A stretch of 35,149 nucleotides of DNA from NCBI GenBank assembly GCA_964361075.1, contig CAYHZL010000013.1, positions 1 to 35,149 on the forward strand, in the 5' to 3' direction. This document shows, piece by piece, positions 1-7,103 of the stretch. The stretch's first letter is position 1. Every line of letters starts with the position of its first letter. The position numbers were made by a program, and so were the translations under genes. This DNA comes from CAYHZL01 sp964361075. GTDB taxonomy: Bacteria > Bacteroidota > Ignavibacteria > UBA10030 > UBA8401. A model generated the notes under the pieces. It saw only the letters and a list, made by a program, of their open reading frames with translations, did not search any database and was not told where the DNA came from.

Positions 1-201
1 AGTTCATTATTCAAAACAAAAGACTATACACAGTCTATAATTGCAGAAGATCCATACAATTCCAATTGGGATTGGGAAAACGGCGATGTCTTACTTGATG
101 GTATTGCGCATTACTGGATTTATTTCCAAAACAGACCTAATGCCATACAGGAATATGCCGCGATAGCCCTTGGTATCAAACTGGTGCATGGGGAGGTTTA
201 A
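1..201 (+). pseudogene. Upstream part of the T9SS protein gene, in a different reading frame
   Basis: The first reading frame is open from the window edge to a TAA at 199-201 and reads like protein (for example DPYNSNWDWENG). The third frame opens after a TAA at 138-140 and continues without a stop into the 705-residue protein that follows. It already reads as protein before any start codon (WYQTGAWGG, then KKEDGWILL). The two halves look like one gene broken by a 1- or 2-nt indel at about 140-200. Proteins of this kind in FCB bacteria often carry an aromatic DGW-ILL-x-x-DFG stretch in this position, which supports continuity. Sequencing or assembly error and a true frameshift cannot be told apart here. 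Confidence 0.5.
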
Positions 202-230
202 TAGATAGAAAAAAAGAAGATGGATGGATA

Positions 231-2348
231 TTGCTTACAAGGGATTTCGGCACACCAACCAGAAGATTGCGAAATGATAAAGATAATCCTTACTTCGTTT
301 TATACAATACGAACCGATCAATAATAAGGGTTTTTATATTACTTGAAAATTTGTCACAATTATTCAACTATTCAACAATGGAGTTAAAAAAATATGCTAA
401 TGGAGGAAAAGAAACTGGTGTATTGGCTCATTTAGCACCAGTCTCTTATGCTATGGACAAAGTAAACAATATGTACAATAACGCAACATCTTCAGTAATA
501 AATACGCTTGCAATGAAAGCACGGTGGGTTTATGCTGATTTCCCTCTGGCATTTGATAAAGATCTTATTCCAACAGAAAATACAGAAATACCTGCTTCAC
601 TTCAATTTGATATATGGGGTACAAACGTGAATGAAATTAAATTAGAAACGAAAGGCTTTGGAGCCCAGGGTGATAAAAAATTCATTGATGCATTTATGAA
701 TAAATATAATTTTGATGCGCCGGGGTTTTCACTAAACGGTGGAAATATGCCGGGACTAAACTTACCTTTCAATTTACCTAACGTTGATATAAAGTCTACC
801 GCAATCAATTGGAAGGGTATGACAGATTTTTTCAATGGATTGAATATTGATCTTAACTTTGGCAGTCTGAGCACTTCAAATCCGTTCAAAGGGCTGTTTG
901 ACGGATTTGGTGCGACACTTTCAGCATTATCAGCATCCTCACCAATAAGTATTTCTGGATTGGATTTGGGAGGAATGTTCAAGTTTTTTGTGGGCGGTGG
1001 GATGAAAGCTGCCAATGTTCTACAAACACCACCAACATTTATCAGTTCACATTATTCGTCAACAGGAACAATGACATCAACTGTAAAGTATGCAACCTTA
1101 ACCATTCCTCTTCCTGCAGCGAGATTGAATTATCAATCTCCAATGTTGGGGAATGCAGTTGGACTCGTTCGCAACGACCCAGTTGGTCTATTAACATTAA
1201 CCAAAACGCCCAAAGTAAATAAAACACAAATTCTTCAATCTTATTATTTCCCTTGGGATGAATTTTCCTATCATGAAGAAAATTTTTATGAATATGAAGT
1301 AGTCGAAGATATTCAATACAATCTTAATATAGCATCTGGATTAGAGTTAAAAAAAATTGAAACTTCATTAGTACTAGACTATAGTGGTTTGGAGGACGTT
1401 TATAAATTGGTGCTTAGTGAAATTAATGGAACAAACCAATCATTTTTAATAGAACTTGAAGCACCTGTAAATGAAAATGTAGCACGTATAAGATCTATGC
1501 CTGTGCCTGCAAAATATTTTAAAGGAAGAAGATTATTCTCAATTAGCGATGTTGGTGAGAACATTTTTGTAAAAATCAAAGCGGTGTTTCAACGTAAAGA
1601 TGATCCAAATGCTCAACCTGTTGTTTTTATTTCTACCTATAAAACTGAAGTAATTAACATTGGACAATATTCCGTTTCAACTAACGATTCTTACCATTTT
1701 TCTAACCTCCCCACCATTCCACCACAAAATGTACAAGTAACTGCAAGTACAGCCGGTACAACAATAACATGGGATGCAAACCCGGAAAAAAATATAAAGT
1801 ATTACGCTATTGAGCGAGACATTAATGGTGGCGGCTATACTCAAATCGGTACATCAACCACAACATCGTTTGTAGATATAGACGTTCAAAAATGGGTGAA
1901 GCCATATATCTACTATCGCCAAAACGTTTCTGTAAATTATCGTGTGAGGGCACTATCGGAATGGGCAGATGATCTCGGAGGCATGAAGTCTCAATATTCC
2001 GCATACAGCGATGTCGTCAATATCTGGGGAAGTATTCTTGCAGTTTTTGCAAAACGAGAACTCTCGGAATCCAATTTAATACCAGAATCAAATTCCATAT
2101 CACAAAATTTCCCAAATCCTTTTAATCCTACAACAACGATTTATTATGGAGTAAAAGAACCGAGCAATGTTACCATAAAAATATTTAACACTCTCGGTCA
2201 AGAAATTGTTACACTGGTGAATGAAAGAAAAAATGCGGGATATTATTATGCAGAATGGAATGCAACCGGTTTACCAAGTGGCATTTATTTTTATAGAATA
2301 CAAAGTGGAAATTTTACTGAAAGTAAAAAGATGATTTTGACAAAATAA
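231..2348 (+). CDS. T9SS-sorted surface protein with fibronectin III domain (5' end uncertain)
   Basis: This is a large secreted or cell-surface protein. The last 85 or so residues (about 621-705) form a type A T9SS C-terminal sorting domain: SQNFPNPFNPTTTIYYG, then VTIKIFNTLGQEI, then GLPSGIYFYRI and a KKMILTK end. Such domains are recognised by the Por secretion machinery, removed on export, and replaced by an anchor. Residues about 493-600 are a fibronectin type III domain (PPQNVQVTA, TITWDAN, YYAIERD, YRVRALSEW). Residues about 150-260 are rich in Gly, Asn, Leu and Phe and match no family I recognise. The TTG at 231 is only the first in-frame start codon and has no ribosome site. The reading frame is open back to 141 and the real N-terminus, with its signal peptide, is probably left of the window (see 1-201). 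A hairpin terminator follows directly. Confidence 0.85.
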   Translation: MLTRDFGTPTRRLRNDKDNPYFVLYNTNRSIIRVFILLENLSQLFNYSTMELKKYANGGKETGVLAHLAPVSYAMDKVNNMYNNATSSVINTLAMKARWVYADFPLAFDKDLIPTENTEIPASLQFDIWGTNVNEIKLETKGFGAQGDKKFIDAFMNKYNFDAPGFSLNGGNMPGLNLPFNLPNVDIKSTAINWKGMTDFFNGLNIDLNFGSLSTSNPFKGLFDGFGATLSALSASSPISISGLDLGGMFKFFVGGGMKAANVLQTPPTFISSHYSSTGTMTSTVKYATLTIPLPAARLNYQSPMLGNAVGLVRNDPVGLLTLTKTPKVNKTQILQSYYFPWDEFSYHEENFYEYEVVEDIQYNLNIASGLELKKIETSLVLDYSGLEDVYKLVLSEINGTNQSFLIELEAPVNENVARIRSMPVPAKYFKGRRLFSISDVGENIFVKIKAVFQRKDDPNAQPVVFISTYKTEVINIGQYSVSTNDSYHFSNLPTIPPQNVQVTASTAGTTITWDANPEKNIKYYAIERDINGGGYTQIGTSTTTSFVDIDVQKWVKPYIYYRQNVSVNYRVRALSEWADDLGGMKSQYSAYSDVVNIWGSILAVFAKRELSESNLIPESNSISQNFPNPFNPTTTIYYGVKEPSNVTIKIFNTLGQEIVTLVNERKNAGYYYAEWNATGLPSGIYFYRIQSGNFTESKKMILTK

Positions 2349-2367
2349 ATTCGTTCTCCTAAAACAC

Positions 2368-2410
2368 AAGCGCTCAATTTCAAAAATCTGAAATTGAGCG
2401 CTTTGTTGTT
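2368..2410 (+). terminator. Rho-independent terminator of the T9SS protein gene
   Basis: A perfect 15-bp stem (2368-2382 with 2389-2403, arms AAGCGCTCAATTTCA and its complement) has a 6-nt loop and is followed by a T-rich TTGTTGTT. It lies 20 bp past the TAA. It may also serve the convergent vapBC unit, since the minus-strand side also has an A/T-rich flank. Confidence 0.75.
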
Positions 2411-2424
2411 AATGATACGTTTTT

Positions 2425-2480
2425 TTATTTCCTGTCGTTCAGCTTTGCAAGCAGCCGCAGAATTTCTACATATAACCAAA
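2425..2480 (-). pseudogene. 3' end of a second BI-1/YccA gene (orphan fragment)
   Basis: On the minus strand this stretch encodes FWLYVEILRLLAKLNDRK followed by TAA. The intact BI-1 gene at 3377-4123 ends IWLYVEILRLLAKLREHK and TAA, so the last 18 codons are duplicated with the stop codon kept. The distal 38 bp differ at one base as read, while the final four codons diverge. Homology stops abruptly at about 2481, a few bases from the vapC stop codon. It therefore looks like the displaced 3' end of a BI-1 gene cut off by an insertion, or the remnant of a tandem paralogue. Confidence 0.7.
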
Positions 2481-2487
2481 ATTGTGT

Positions 2488-2886
2488 TTAGATCCATAAT
2501 ATCTTTACTTCGCCCTCAACAGATTTAAATTCTTTATCACCGGTAACAAGCTCAGCCTTTTTTAGTTTTGCCAACCCTGCACAGAATGCATCGGCATAAG
2601 ACATTTTATGAAAAGCTTTAAACTTTGCTGCAAGCAACGTTAACTCTTTGTTAGCCTCGACAATCGTTATGGGATATTTTGAGATTGTATTTCGGTATAG
2701 TTCCGCGCGTTCAACGCCCCCTTCACGCAAGGCGATATAGTACATTTCTCCCCAATTGATAACAGACAGAAAAATTTCCGCGTTACCATCCAATGACTTC
2801 TTCAAAATTTCTGCAACGTGTTTTGCCCCGCTCTCACCTTCCGCATACGCGATTAATGCATGGGTATCAAGCACATATTTCTTCAT
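2488..2886 (-). CDS. vapC: VapC-type PIN-domain toxin
   Basis: This is a 132-residue PIN-domain ribonuclease, the toxin of a type II toxin-antitoxin pair. Family members cut specific RNAs, usually tRNA or rRNA, using Mg2+ held by a cluster of acidic residues. Those residues are visible: D7 in YVLDTHALI, E47 in INWGEMYY, D99 in SYADAF and D117 in VTGDKEF. The length is normal for VapC. The ATG overlaps the stop of the upstream antitoxin gene by 4 nt (ATGA), so translation is likely coupled. The stop lies a few bases from an orphan BI-1 gene 3' end, which suggests that the pair arrived as an insertion. Confidence 0.9.
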   Translation of the reverse strand: MKKYVLDTHALIAYAEGESGAKHVAEILKKSLDGNAEIFLSVINWGEMYYIALREGGVERAELYRNTISKYPITIVEANKELTLLAAKFKAFHKMSYADAFCAGLAKLKKAELVTGDKEFKSVEGEVKILWI

Positions 2887-3113
2887 AACACACGCTCTTT
2901 TTTCTTTTCTTCTGCCAATGCTTTTAAAAGTTTTCCCTTTGTACCAAGAAATCCAATGTTTGCATCGACTAACTCATGTGTTAACGGAATCATTAGAATT
3001 TCACCTTCTTTTTCATAGAAATAAATTCTTGTACCATTTCGAATACCGTATCGTCTTCGCAGTTTCGATGGGATTACAACTTGGCCTTTGGTAGTTACAA
3101 TTGATGTATCCAT
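2883..3113 (-). CDS. vapB: AbrB/SpoVT-type antitoxin (VapB-like)
   Basis: This 76-residue antitoxin belongs to the AbrB/MazE swapped-hairpin DNA-binding fold. Residues about 3-48 carry the typical TTKGQVVIPSKLRRRYGI motif followed by GTRIYFYEKEGEILMIPL. The basic, Glu/Lys-rich tail (KALAEEKKKERVL) would be the part that wraps the toxin. It lies directly upstream of vapC with a 4-nt overlap. The start has a GGAGA ribosome site 5 nt upstream. Like its relatives it probably represses its own promoter in the A/T-rich 3114-3220 region; I see no clear operator there. Confidence 0.85.
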   Translation of the reverse strand: MDTSIVTTKGQVVIPSKLRRRYGIRNGTRIYFYEKEGEILMIPLTHELVDANIGFLGTKGKLLKALAEEKKKERVL

Positions 3114-3249
3114 ATTTTCTCCATGTATTAACTAATAATAATATAGGAATAAAATAATTGTAGGTCAATATAAAAAATGTATTACATAAATATAATATCT
3201 TACTATTGAATAGTATTAACTATCAGACAACTTCGTTGGGAACGAGTAT

Positions 3250-3290
3250 AAAAAATAACCCTTCGAGAGTTTAAAACTCTCGAAGGGTTT
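3250..3290 (-). terminator. Rho-independent terminator of the BI-1 gene
   Basis: A near-perfect 16-bp stem (3257-3272 with 3274-3289, core CCCTTCGAGAG/CTCTCGAAGGG) is followed on the minus strand by an A/T-rich TTATTTTTTAT. It lies between the BI-1 stop and the vapB promoter region, so vapBC should be a separate transcription unit. Confidence 0.7.
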
Positions 3291-3326
3291 TGTAGAAGAA
3301 AATGCAATTGATAAAATATTTTTTTC

Positions 3327-3363
3327 GTGTTCCTTCGTGAACTTCGCGGATGAACGACTTTGC
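3327..3363. repeat. Partial copy of the TTCCTTCGTG repeat
   Basis: GTGTTCCTTCGTGAACTTCG followed by CGGATGAACGACTTTGC matches one half of the palindromic repeat at 10205-10261 and its right flank. Only one arm is present here, so it appears to be a decayed half copy of a dispersed intergenic repeat. Confidence 0.45.
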
Positions 3364-3376
3364 AAAACGTACTTTT

Positions 3377-4123
3377 TTATTTGTGCTCTCTCAACTTTGC
3401 AAGCAACCGCAGAATTTCTACATATAACCAAATGAGCGTTACCATTAACCCAAAGGCAGAATACCATTCCATAAATTTGGGTGCGTTGTTGTTTGCGCCT
3501 TGTTCGATAAAATCAAAATCGAGAACAAGATTCATCGCCGCAATAACAACAACAAACAAGCTGAATCCGATTCCAAACAAACCGCTGTCGTGAATGAACG
3601 GTATATGAATACCAAAAAATCCGAGCACCATCGAAACCATATACACCAGCGCAATGCCGCCGGTAGCAGCAAAAACGCCGAGCTTAAAATTTTCTGTCGC
3701 TTGAATAATTTTTGTTTTGTACGCAAACAGTACCATAGCAAATGTGCCGAATGTTAATCCAACAGCTTGTATCACAATGCCTTCATATTTGAATTCCATC
3801 ATTGCAGAAAGTCCGCCCAGAAACAATCCTTGCAGCACTGCATAGATCGGCGCAGTAACGGCAGACCATTCTTTTTTAAAAGCTATAAGAAAGCCAACCG
3901 CTAACCCTCCGAGAGCGCCGCCCATCATCCACGGCAGCACGGCGGAAAAATCGTTGGTTGTAAAGAAAATATTCCATGTCCAAATTGCTGCAAGCAGCAA
4001 CAGTAAAAATAAGAGTGCCGTTTTATTAACGGTACCTTCTAAGGTCATCAGTTCGTCGCCTGTTCCGGCATACGGAAGGTTTTCGAATGTTTTGGCGCTT
4101 AACGCCGGATTTGCAGTTCGCAT
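3377..4123 (-). CDS. Bax inhibitor-1/YccA family membrane protein
   Basis: This is a 248-residue inner-membrane protein of the BI-1 (TMBIM/YccA) family, made almost wholly of about seven hydrophobic segments. The first is LLFLLLLLAAIWTWNIFF near residues 35-52, and the last helix ends WLYVEILRLLAKL. The segment FDFIEQGANNNAPKFMEWYSAFGLMVTLIWLYVEIL holds the acidic residues that the family uses as a pH-gated Ca2+ switch. Bacterial members are proposed ion-leak channels, and E. coli YccA modulates FtsH. The N-terminal 30 residues are soluble. The ATG at 4123 has an AAAGGA ribosome site at suitable distance. Its last codons are duplicated at 2425-2480 beyond vapBC. The substrate of this member is unknown. 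Confidence 0.9.
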   Translation of the reverse strand: MRTANPALSAKTFENLPYAGTGDELMTLEGTVNKTALLFLLLLLAAIWTWNIFFTTNDFSAVLPWMMGGALGGLAVGFLIAFKKEWSAVTAPIYAVLQGLFLGGLSAMMEFKYEGIVIQAVGLTFGTFAMVLFAYKTKIIQATENFKLGVFAATGGIALVYMVSMVLGFFGIHIPFIHDSGLFGIGFSLFVVVIAAMNLVLDFDFIEQGANNNAPKFMEWYSAFGLMVTLIWLYVEILRLLAKLREHK

Positions 4124-4199
4124 ATTTTTTTCCTTTATCTGTTTTTAAGTATTGTGTATATATATTTTACTGAATTTGTATGACTCATTCAAGTACATC

Positions 4200-4228
4200 T
4201 TGCTTTGCATCTGTAAGTTTTGTAGAAT
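4200..4228 (+). promoter_or_regulatory. Possible promoter of the WD40 lipoprotein gene
   Basis: TTGCTT at 4200-4205 and TAGAAT at 4223-4228 are separated by 17 bp, 23 bp before the ATG at 4252. It is a moderate sigma-70-like match in an A/T-rich region, so chance is possible. Confidence 0.3.
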
Positions 4229-4251
4229 AACAAAAAAAACGGAAGTTACTT

Positions 4252-6069
4252 ATGAAACAATATTTTTCTTTTCTCCTTTTGCTGTGCGCTCTTTGTTCTC
4301 TCCAATGCTCACAATCCACTGAGACTGATCCGGCAAAACCCGTTGTTAAAATTATTTCGCCAAAAGATCAGTCAACTATTTCAGACAATACCACGATTGA
4401 TGTGCAGGCTTCAGACGATAAAGGTGTTACAAAAGTAGAAATATATATCGACAACACACTTGACTCGTCTAAAATATTTTTAAAAGAACCATACACAGCA
4501 ATTTGGAATATCAACAAAGAAAAAGATAGCAGCGTTCATGTTCTTGTGGCGAAAGCGTACGATGCTGATAATAATGTAACATCATCGCAAGGTGTAACCG
4601 TAACTGTTTTCAATTTCACACCGTCAAATCTTGCAACAACTCTTCAGGGCGACACGGCAGTTTTTCTGCAATGGAAAGATAACAGCACCATCGAAACAGG
4701 ATTCGATATCGAACAAAGCGCCGATAATATTCATTTCACAGTACGGCAAACCATGCCGCCAAATGCTGTTGTCTTCATTCTTCCCGGTGCGTACAGTAAA
4801 GATTCAACATATTATTTTCGCATGCGAGCGCACGGATTAGGCGGTACAGTGAGTTCATATTCGAATACTGCGTCAGTTAAAGTTTCGCTTCCACCGCCAA
4901 ATACATTATCAATCGCAACATCTTCGTCGGCGGCAGTTACACTTCAATGGAATGACAGCAGTCTTATTGAACGAGGATTTGAAATTGAACGAGCAATTAA
5001 TAAAACAAATTTTATTCGGCTTGTAACACTTCCTGCCAACACAACAACATATCAAGACAAGGCATTGGATTCGACACAAACATACAGCTATCGCGTACGT
5101 GCAGTTACTTCCGTAAATACCAGCGCCTACACATCAGTTTTAAAAATCGGATTTGTTGTACACAGTGCGTTGCTTGCAACATATAGCGGCCACACAAATG
5201 ATGTTCTCGCTGTTGCGGTCAGTCCGAAGAATACAATGTTCGCAAGCGCAAGTTCTGATTACACAGCAAAACTTTGGCAGCGAAGTGATGGAAAATTACT
5301 TTCCACTCTCACCGGTCACCAGTTTGCTGTTACGGCTCTCGCTTTTTCTCCGGATGGTCTCTTGCTTGCATCCGGAAGTAACGACAACTCAATTAAAATC
5401 TGGAATACAAGCAGTGGTGCACTCCTTCACACATTTTCACAAGCACATTCCAATGGTGTGAGCGGTGTAGTTTTTTCATCCGATGGGCAATCCATCATCG
5501 GCGTTGGCGGAGATAATGCAGTCAAATTTCAAAAAATTTCTGATGGTGCGATAACTCAAACCTTAACCGGACACAGTTATAAAATTCATACAATCGCACT
5601 CAATCCAAGCGGTACTATTATTGCTACTGGCAGTGCAGATAATGTTATCAAACTTTGGAACACTGGCACCGGTGCAGTGCTTCAAACTATTTCGGGACAT
5701 ACAAACGCCGTTAACTCCGTTGCTTTCTCTGCGGATGGATTAACTCTTGCCAGCGGAAGCAGCGATAACTCAATTAAACTGTGGAGAGTGAGCGATGGAG
5801 TATTGCTCAACACATTCACCGGACATGCGTTTGCAGTAAATGGAGTTTCTATCAATCAGAGCGGCGAACTGCTTGCCTCTGCAAGCGAAGATAATACGAT
5901 AAAAATTTGGCGCATACGAGATGGTTCATTGCTTACTTCCCTTAAAGATTTTAAAAATGTTGTACGTGCTGTGCAATGGAGCCCGGATGGAAAAACTCTT
6001 GTTTCCGGCGACAATGAAAAAAATGTTAAGATATGGAATATTGAATATGGATGGAATATTATTCCATAA
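4252..6069 (+). CDS. Ig/Fn3/WD40 beta-propeller lipoprotein
   Basis: This 605-residue exported protein starts with a hydrophobic signal ending LCSLQC-SQ, a loose lipobox, so it is probably anchored as a lipoprotein. The domain order is clear. A bacterial Ig-like domain spans about 30-120 (VKIISPKDQSTI, DDKGVTKVEIYID, YTAIWN). Two fibronectin III modules follow at about 122-208 and 214-300 (each with LQWxDxSxIExGFxIE). WD40 repeats from about 303 to 600 complete it. Seven repeats can be counted, enough for one closed seven-bladed propeller; most have GH...KLW or KIW, while the third (AHSNG...VKFQ) and seventh are degenerate. WD40 propellers bind other proteins or peptides. The ribosome site GGAAG lies 6 nt before the ATG. 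No enzymatic motif is seen, and its partner is unknown. Confidence 0.85.
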   Translation: MKQYFSFLLLLCALCSLQCSQSTETDPAKPVVKIISPKDQSTISDNTTIDVQASDDKGVTKVEIYIDNTLDSSKIFLKEPYTAIWNINKEKDSSVHVLVAKAYDADNNVTSSQGVTVTVFNFTPSNLATTLQGDTAVFLQWKDNSTIETGFDIEQSADNIHFTVRQTMPPNAVVFILPGAYSKDSTYYFRMRAHGLGGTVSSYSNTASVKVSLPPPNTLSIATSSSAAVTLQWNDSSLIERGFEIERAINKTNFIRLVTLPANTTTYQDKALDSTQTYSYRVRAVTSVNTSAYTSVLKIGFVVHSALLATYSGHTNDVLAVAVSPKNTMFASASSDYTAKLWQRSDGKLLSTLTGHQFAVTALAFSPDGLLLASGSNDNSIKIWNTSSGALLHTFSQAHSNGVSGVVFSSDGQSIIGVGGDNAVKFQKISDGAITQTLTGHSYKIHTIALNPSGTIIATGSADNVIKLWNTGTGAVLQTISGHTNAVNSVAFSADGLTLASGSSDNSIKLWRVSDGVLLNTFTGHAFAVNGVSINQSGELLASASEDNTIKIWRIRDGSLLTSLKDFKNVVRAVQWSPDGKTLVSGDNEKNVKIWNIEYGWNIIP

Positions 6070-6071
6070 AT

Positions 6072-6108
6072 AAAAAATCCCCACGTTATTAGCGAGGGGA
6101 TTTTTTTT
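6072..6108. terminator. Bidirectional terminator between convergent genes
   Basis: AAAAAATCCCCACG pairs with CGAGGGGATTTTTT around a short TTATTAG loop. The A tract on one side and T tract on the other let it act on both the WD40 lipoprotein gene and the convergent Spy-like gene. Confidence 0.8.
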
Positions 6109-6127
6109 ATTTCAATACAACACTGTT

Positions 6128-6652
6128 TTAGTGACCACCACCCATACCGCCCGGACCATGTCCAAATCGGTTATGGTGCTTATTCCAGAATTTTTTAATC
6201 CAATTATTGAATAATGTCCGTTGCTCAGTAGTAAGAATTGCAAGTACTGAATTTACAAACTGAACACGAGCAGCTTGTATTTTTATTTGCACTTGAAATC
6301 TAGTAATGAGACGGGAATGAAATTGCGTTCGAATTGATTCCAAAGAATCTGACAAAATTTTTCCGTACGCTTTCACGTTTTCAAATTGTGCATCAGAAAG
6401 TCCTACGCGTGCTTTCAACGAATCCAACATTCGTACAAACCGCAATGAATCCTTTGGATGACGTAATGAATCGTGAAGACGCATATCACTTTGTAATTGA
6501 ATTGGAGAAACGTTCGATGTTACCGCTTCATCAACCATGGATTGTTCACTAAACGGAACATCTGTGGCAGCTGCACTGCTATCAATCGGATTGCTTCTCT
6601 CGCAGCCTACATACAACAATGCTGAACTAAGCAGCACAAGAATTTTTTTCAT
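6128..6652 (-). CDS. Small Spy/CpxP-like lipoprotein
   Basis: This is a 174-residue lipoprotein. The signal peptide ends LLYVGC, a standard lipobox with Cys17 as the lipidated residue. Residues about 60-160 are predicted to be helical and charged, with two spaced motifs: LSDAQFENVKAYGKIL and LTTEQRTLFNNWI. The second resembles the LTxxQ motif of the Spy/CpxP family of periplasmic chaperones and stress sensors. The tail HHNRFGHGPGGMGGGH is rich in His, Gly and Met and could bind metal, as in Spy-like or CzcE/CusF-type periplasmic proteins. The family match rests on the helical pattern and is tentative. It is transcribed alone, towards the shared terminator at 6072-6108. Confidence 0.6.
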   Translation of the reverse strand: MKKILVLLSSALLYVGCERSNPIDSSAAATDVPFSEQSMVDEAVTSNVSPIQLQSDMRLHDSLRHPKDSLRFVRMLDSLKARVGLSDAQFENVKAYGKILSDSLESIRTQFHSRLITRFQVQIKIQAARVQFVNSVLAILTTEQRTLFNNWIKKFWNKHHNRFGHGPGGMGGGH

Positions 6653-6891
6653 ATATGACTCCTTTAAAACGTGATTGAATATTAGTTATGAATTTAATGA
6701 TTCATTATTTTGGCGGCAGATAATTTTGTTCACTAAAAAAAATCAGTCACCATGACATTAATAATAAAATAACCCGCTGCCATTGTGTGCTATTCATGGT
6801 GTTCATTATATATTTCAATCATCGTGCCAGTAATTCTTGTTCAATTTTTGTTCAAATTCATAAACAAAAAAAATATTCATGCATTTCTTGC

Positions 6892-6911
6892 GCATGAAAT
6901 GCATTTCATGC
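6892..6911. promoter_or_regulatory. 20-bp perfect palindrome in the 6653-7103 gap
   Basis: GCATGAAATGCATTTCATGC is a perfect 20-bp palindrome. A second dyad overlaps it (TGCATTTC...GAAATGCA with an 8-nt centre). It lies about 240 bp upstream of the Spy-like gene and just past the terminator of the 7104-14051 operon. It could be an operator or part of a larger hairpin. The rest of the gap (6653-6890) is A/T-rich with no gene that I can see. Confidence 0.4.
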
Positions 6912-6916
6912 TTTGC

Positions 6917-6945
6917 AAAAAAAATCCCGCTAAATGCGGGATTTG
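6917..6945 (-). terminator. Rho-independent terminator of the export/LytST operon
   Basis: A 9-bp stem AAATCCCGC/GCGGGATTT has a 5-nt loop and, on the minus strand, an eight-T run. It lies about 160 bp past the stop of the LytTR gene, with the repeat element 6961-7088 in between. Confidence 0.75.
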
Positions 6946-6960
6946 AAATGAAGAATATTT

Positions 6961-7088
6961 AGTTGAACCTTAAAAAGTCTTGAATTAACGAAGATGTCAG
7001 ACACCTTCTTATTAAATTTCAGAAAAATAAAAAGTTTTTACCCATTTCATAGACAAGGTGTCTGACATCTTATACTTTTTAAGGGACG
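6961..7088. repeat. Constant-arm/variable-hairpin repeat, copy 1
   Basis: The outer arms CCTTAAAAAGT (6968-6978) and ACTTTTTAAGG (7074-7084) are exact complements. Inside them is a second perfect inverted repeat of 16 bp, AGATGTCAGACACCTT (6992-7007) with its complement at 7055-7070, around a 47-nt A/T-rich centre. The flanks AGTTGAAC and GGGAC match those of the element at 27835-27932, whose inner hairpin is completely different. Both copies sit just past the stop codon of a minus-strand gene. There is no coding capacity. Confidence 0.7.
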
Positions 7089-7103
7089 ATTATATCGGAA
7101 TTC

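Noticed and set aside
2291..2497. Minus-strand ORF sharing the LVICRNSA-x-ACK stretch with another at 3216-3467
   Set aside because: The shared peptide comes from reading the duplicated BI-1 gene end in the wrong frame. The real signal is the duplication itself.
2417..3432. Integron-like attC sites around vapBC
   Set aside because: The flanking repeats are coding sequence of BI-1 in direct orientation and lack the inverted R/L boxes of attC. No integron integrase is present.
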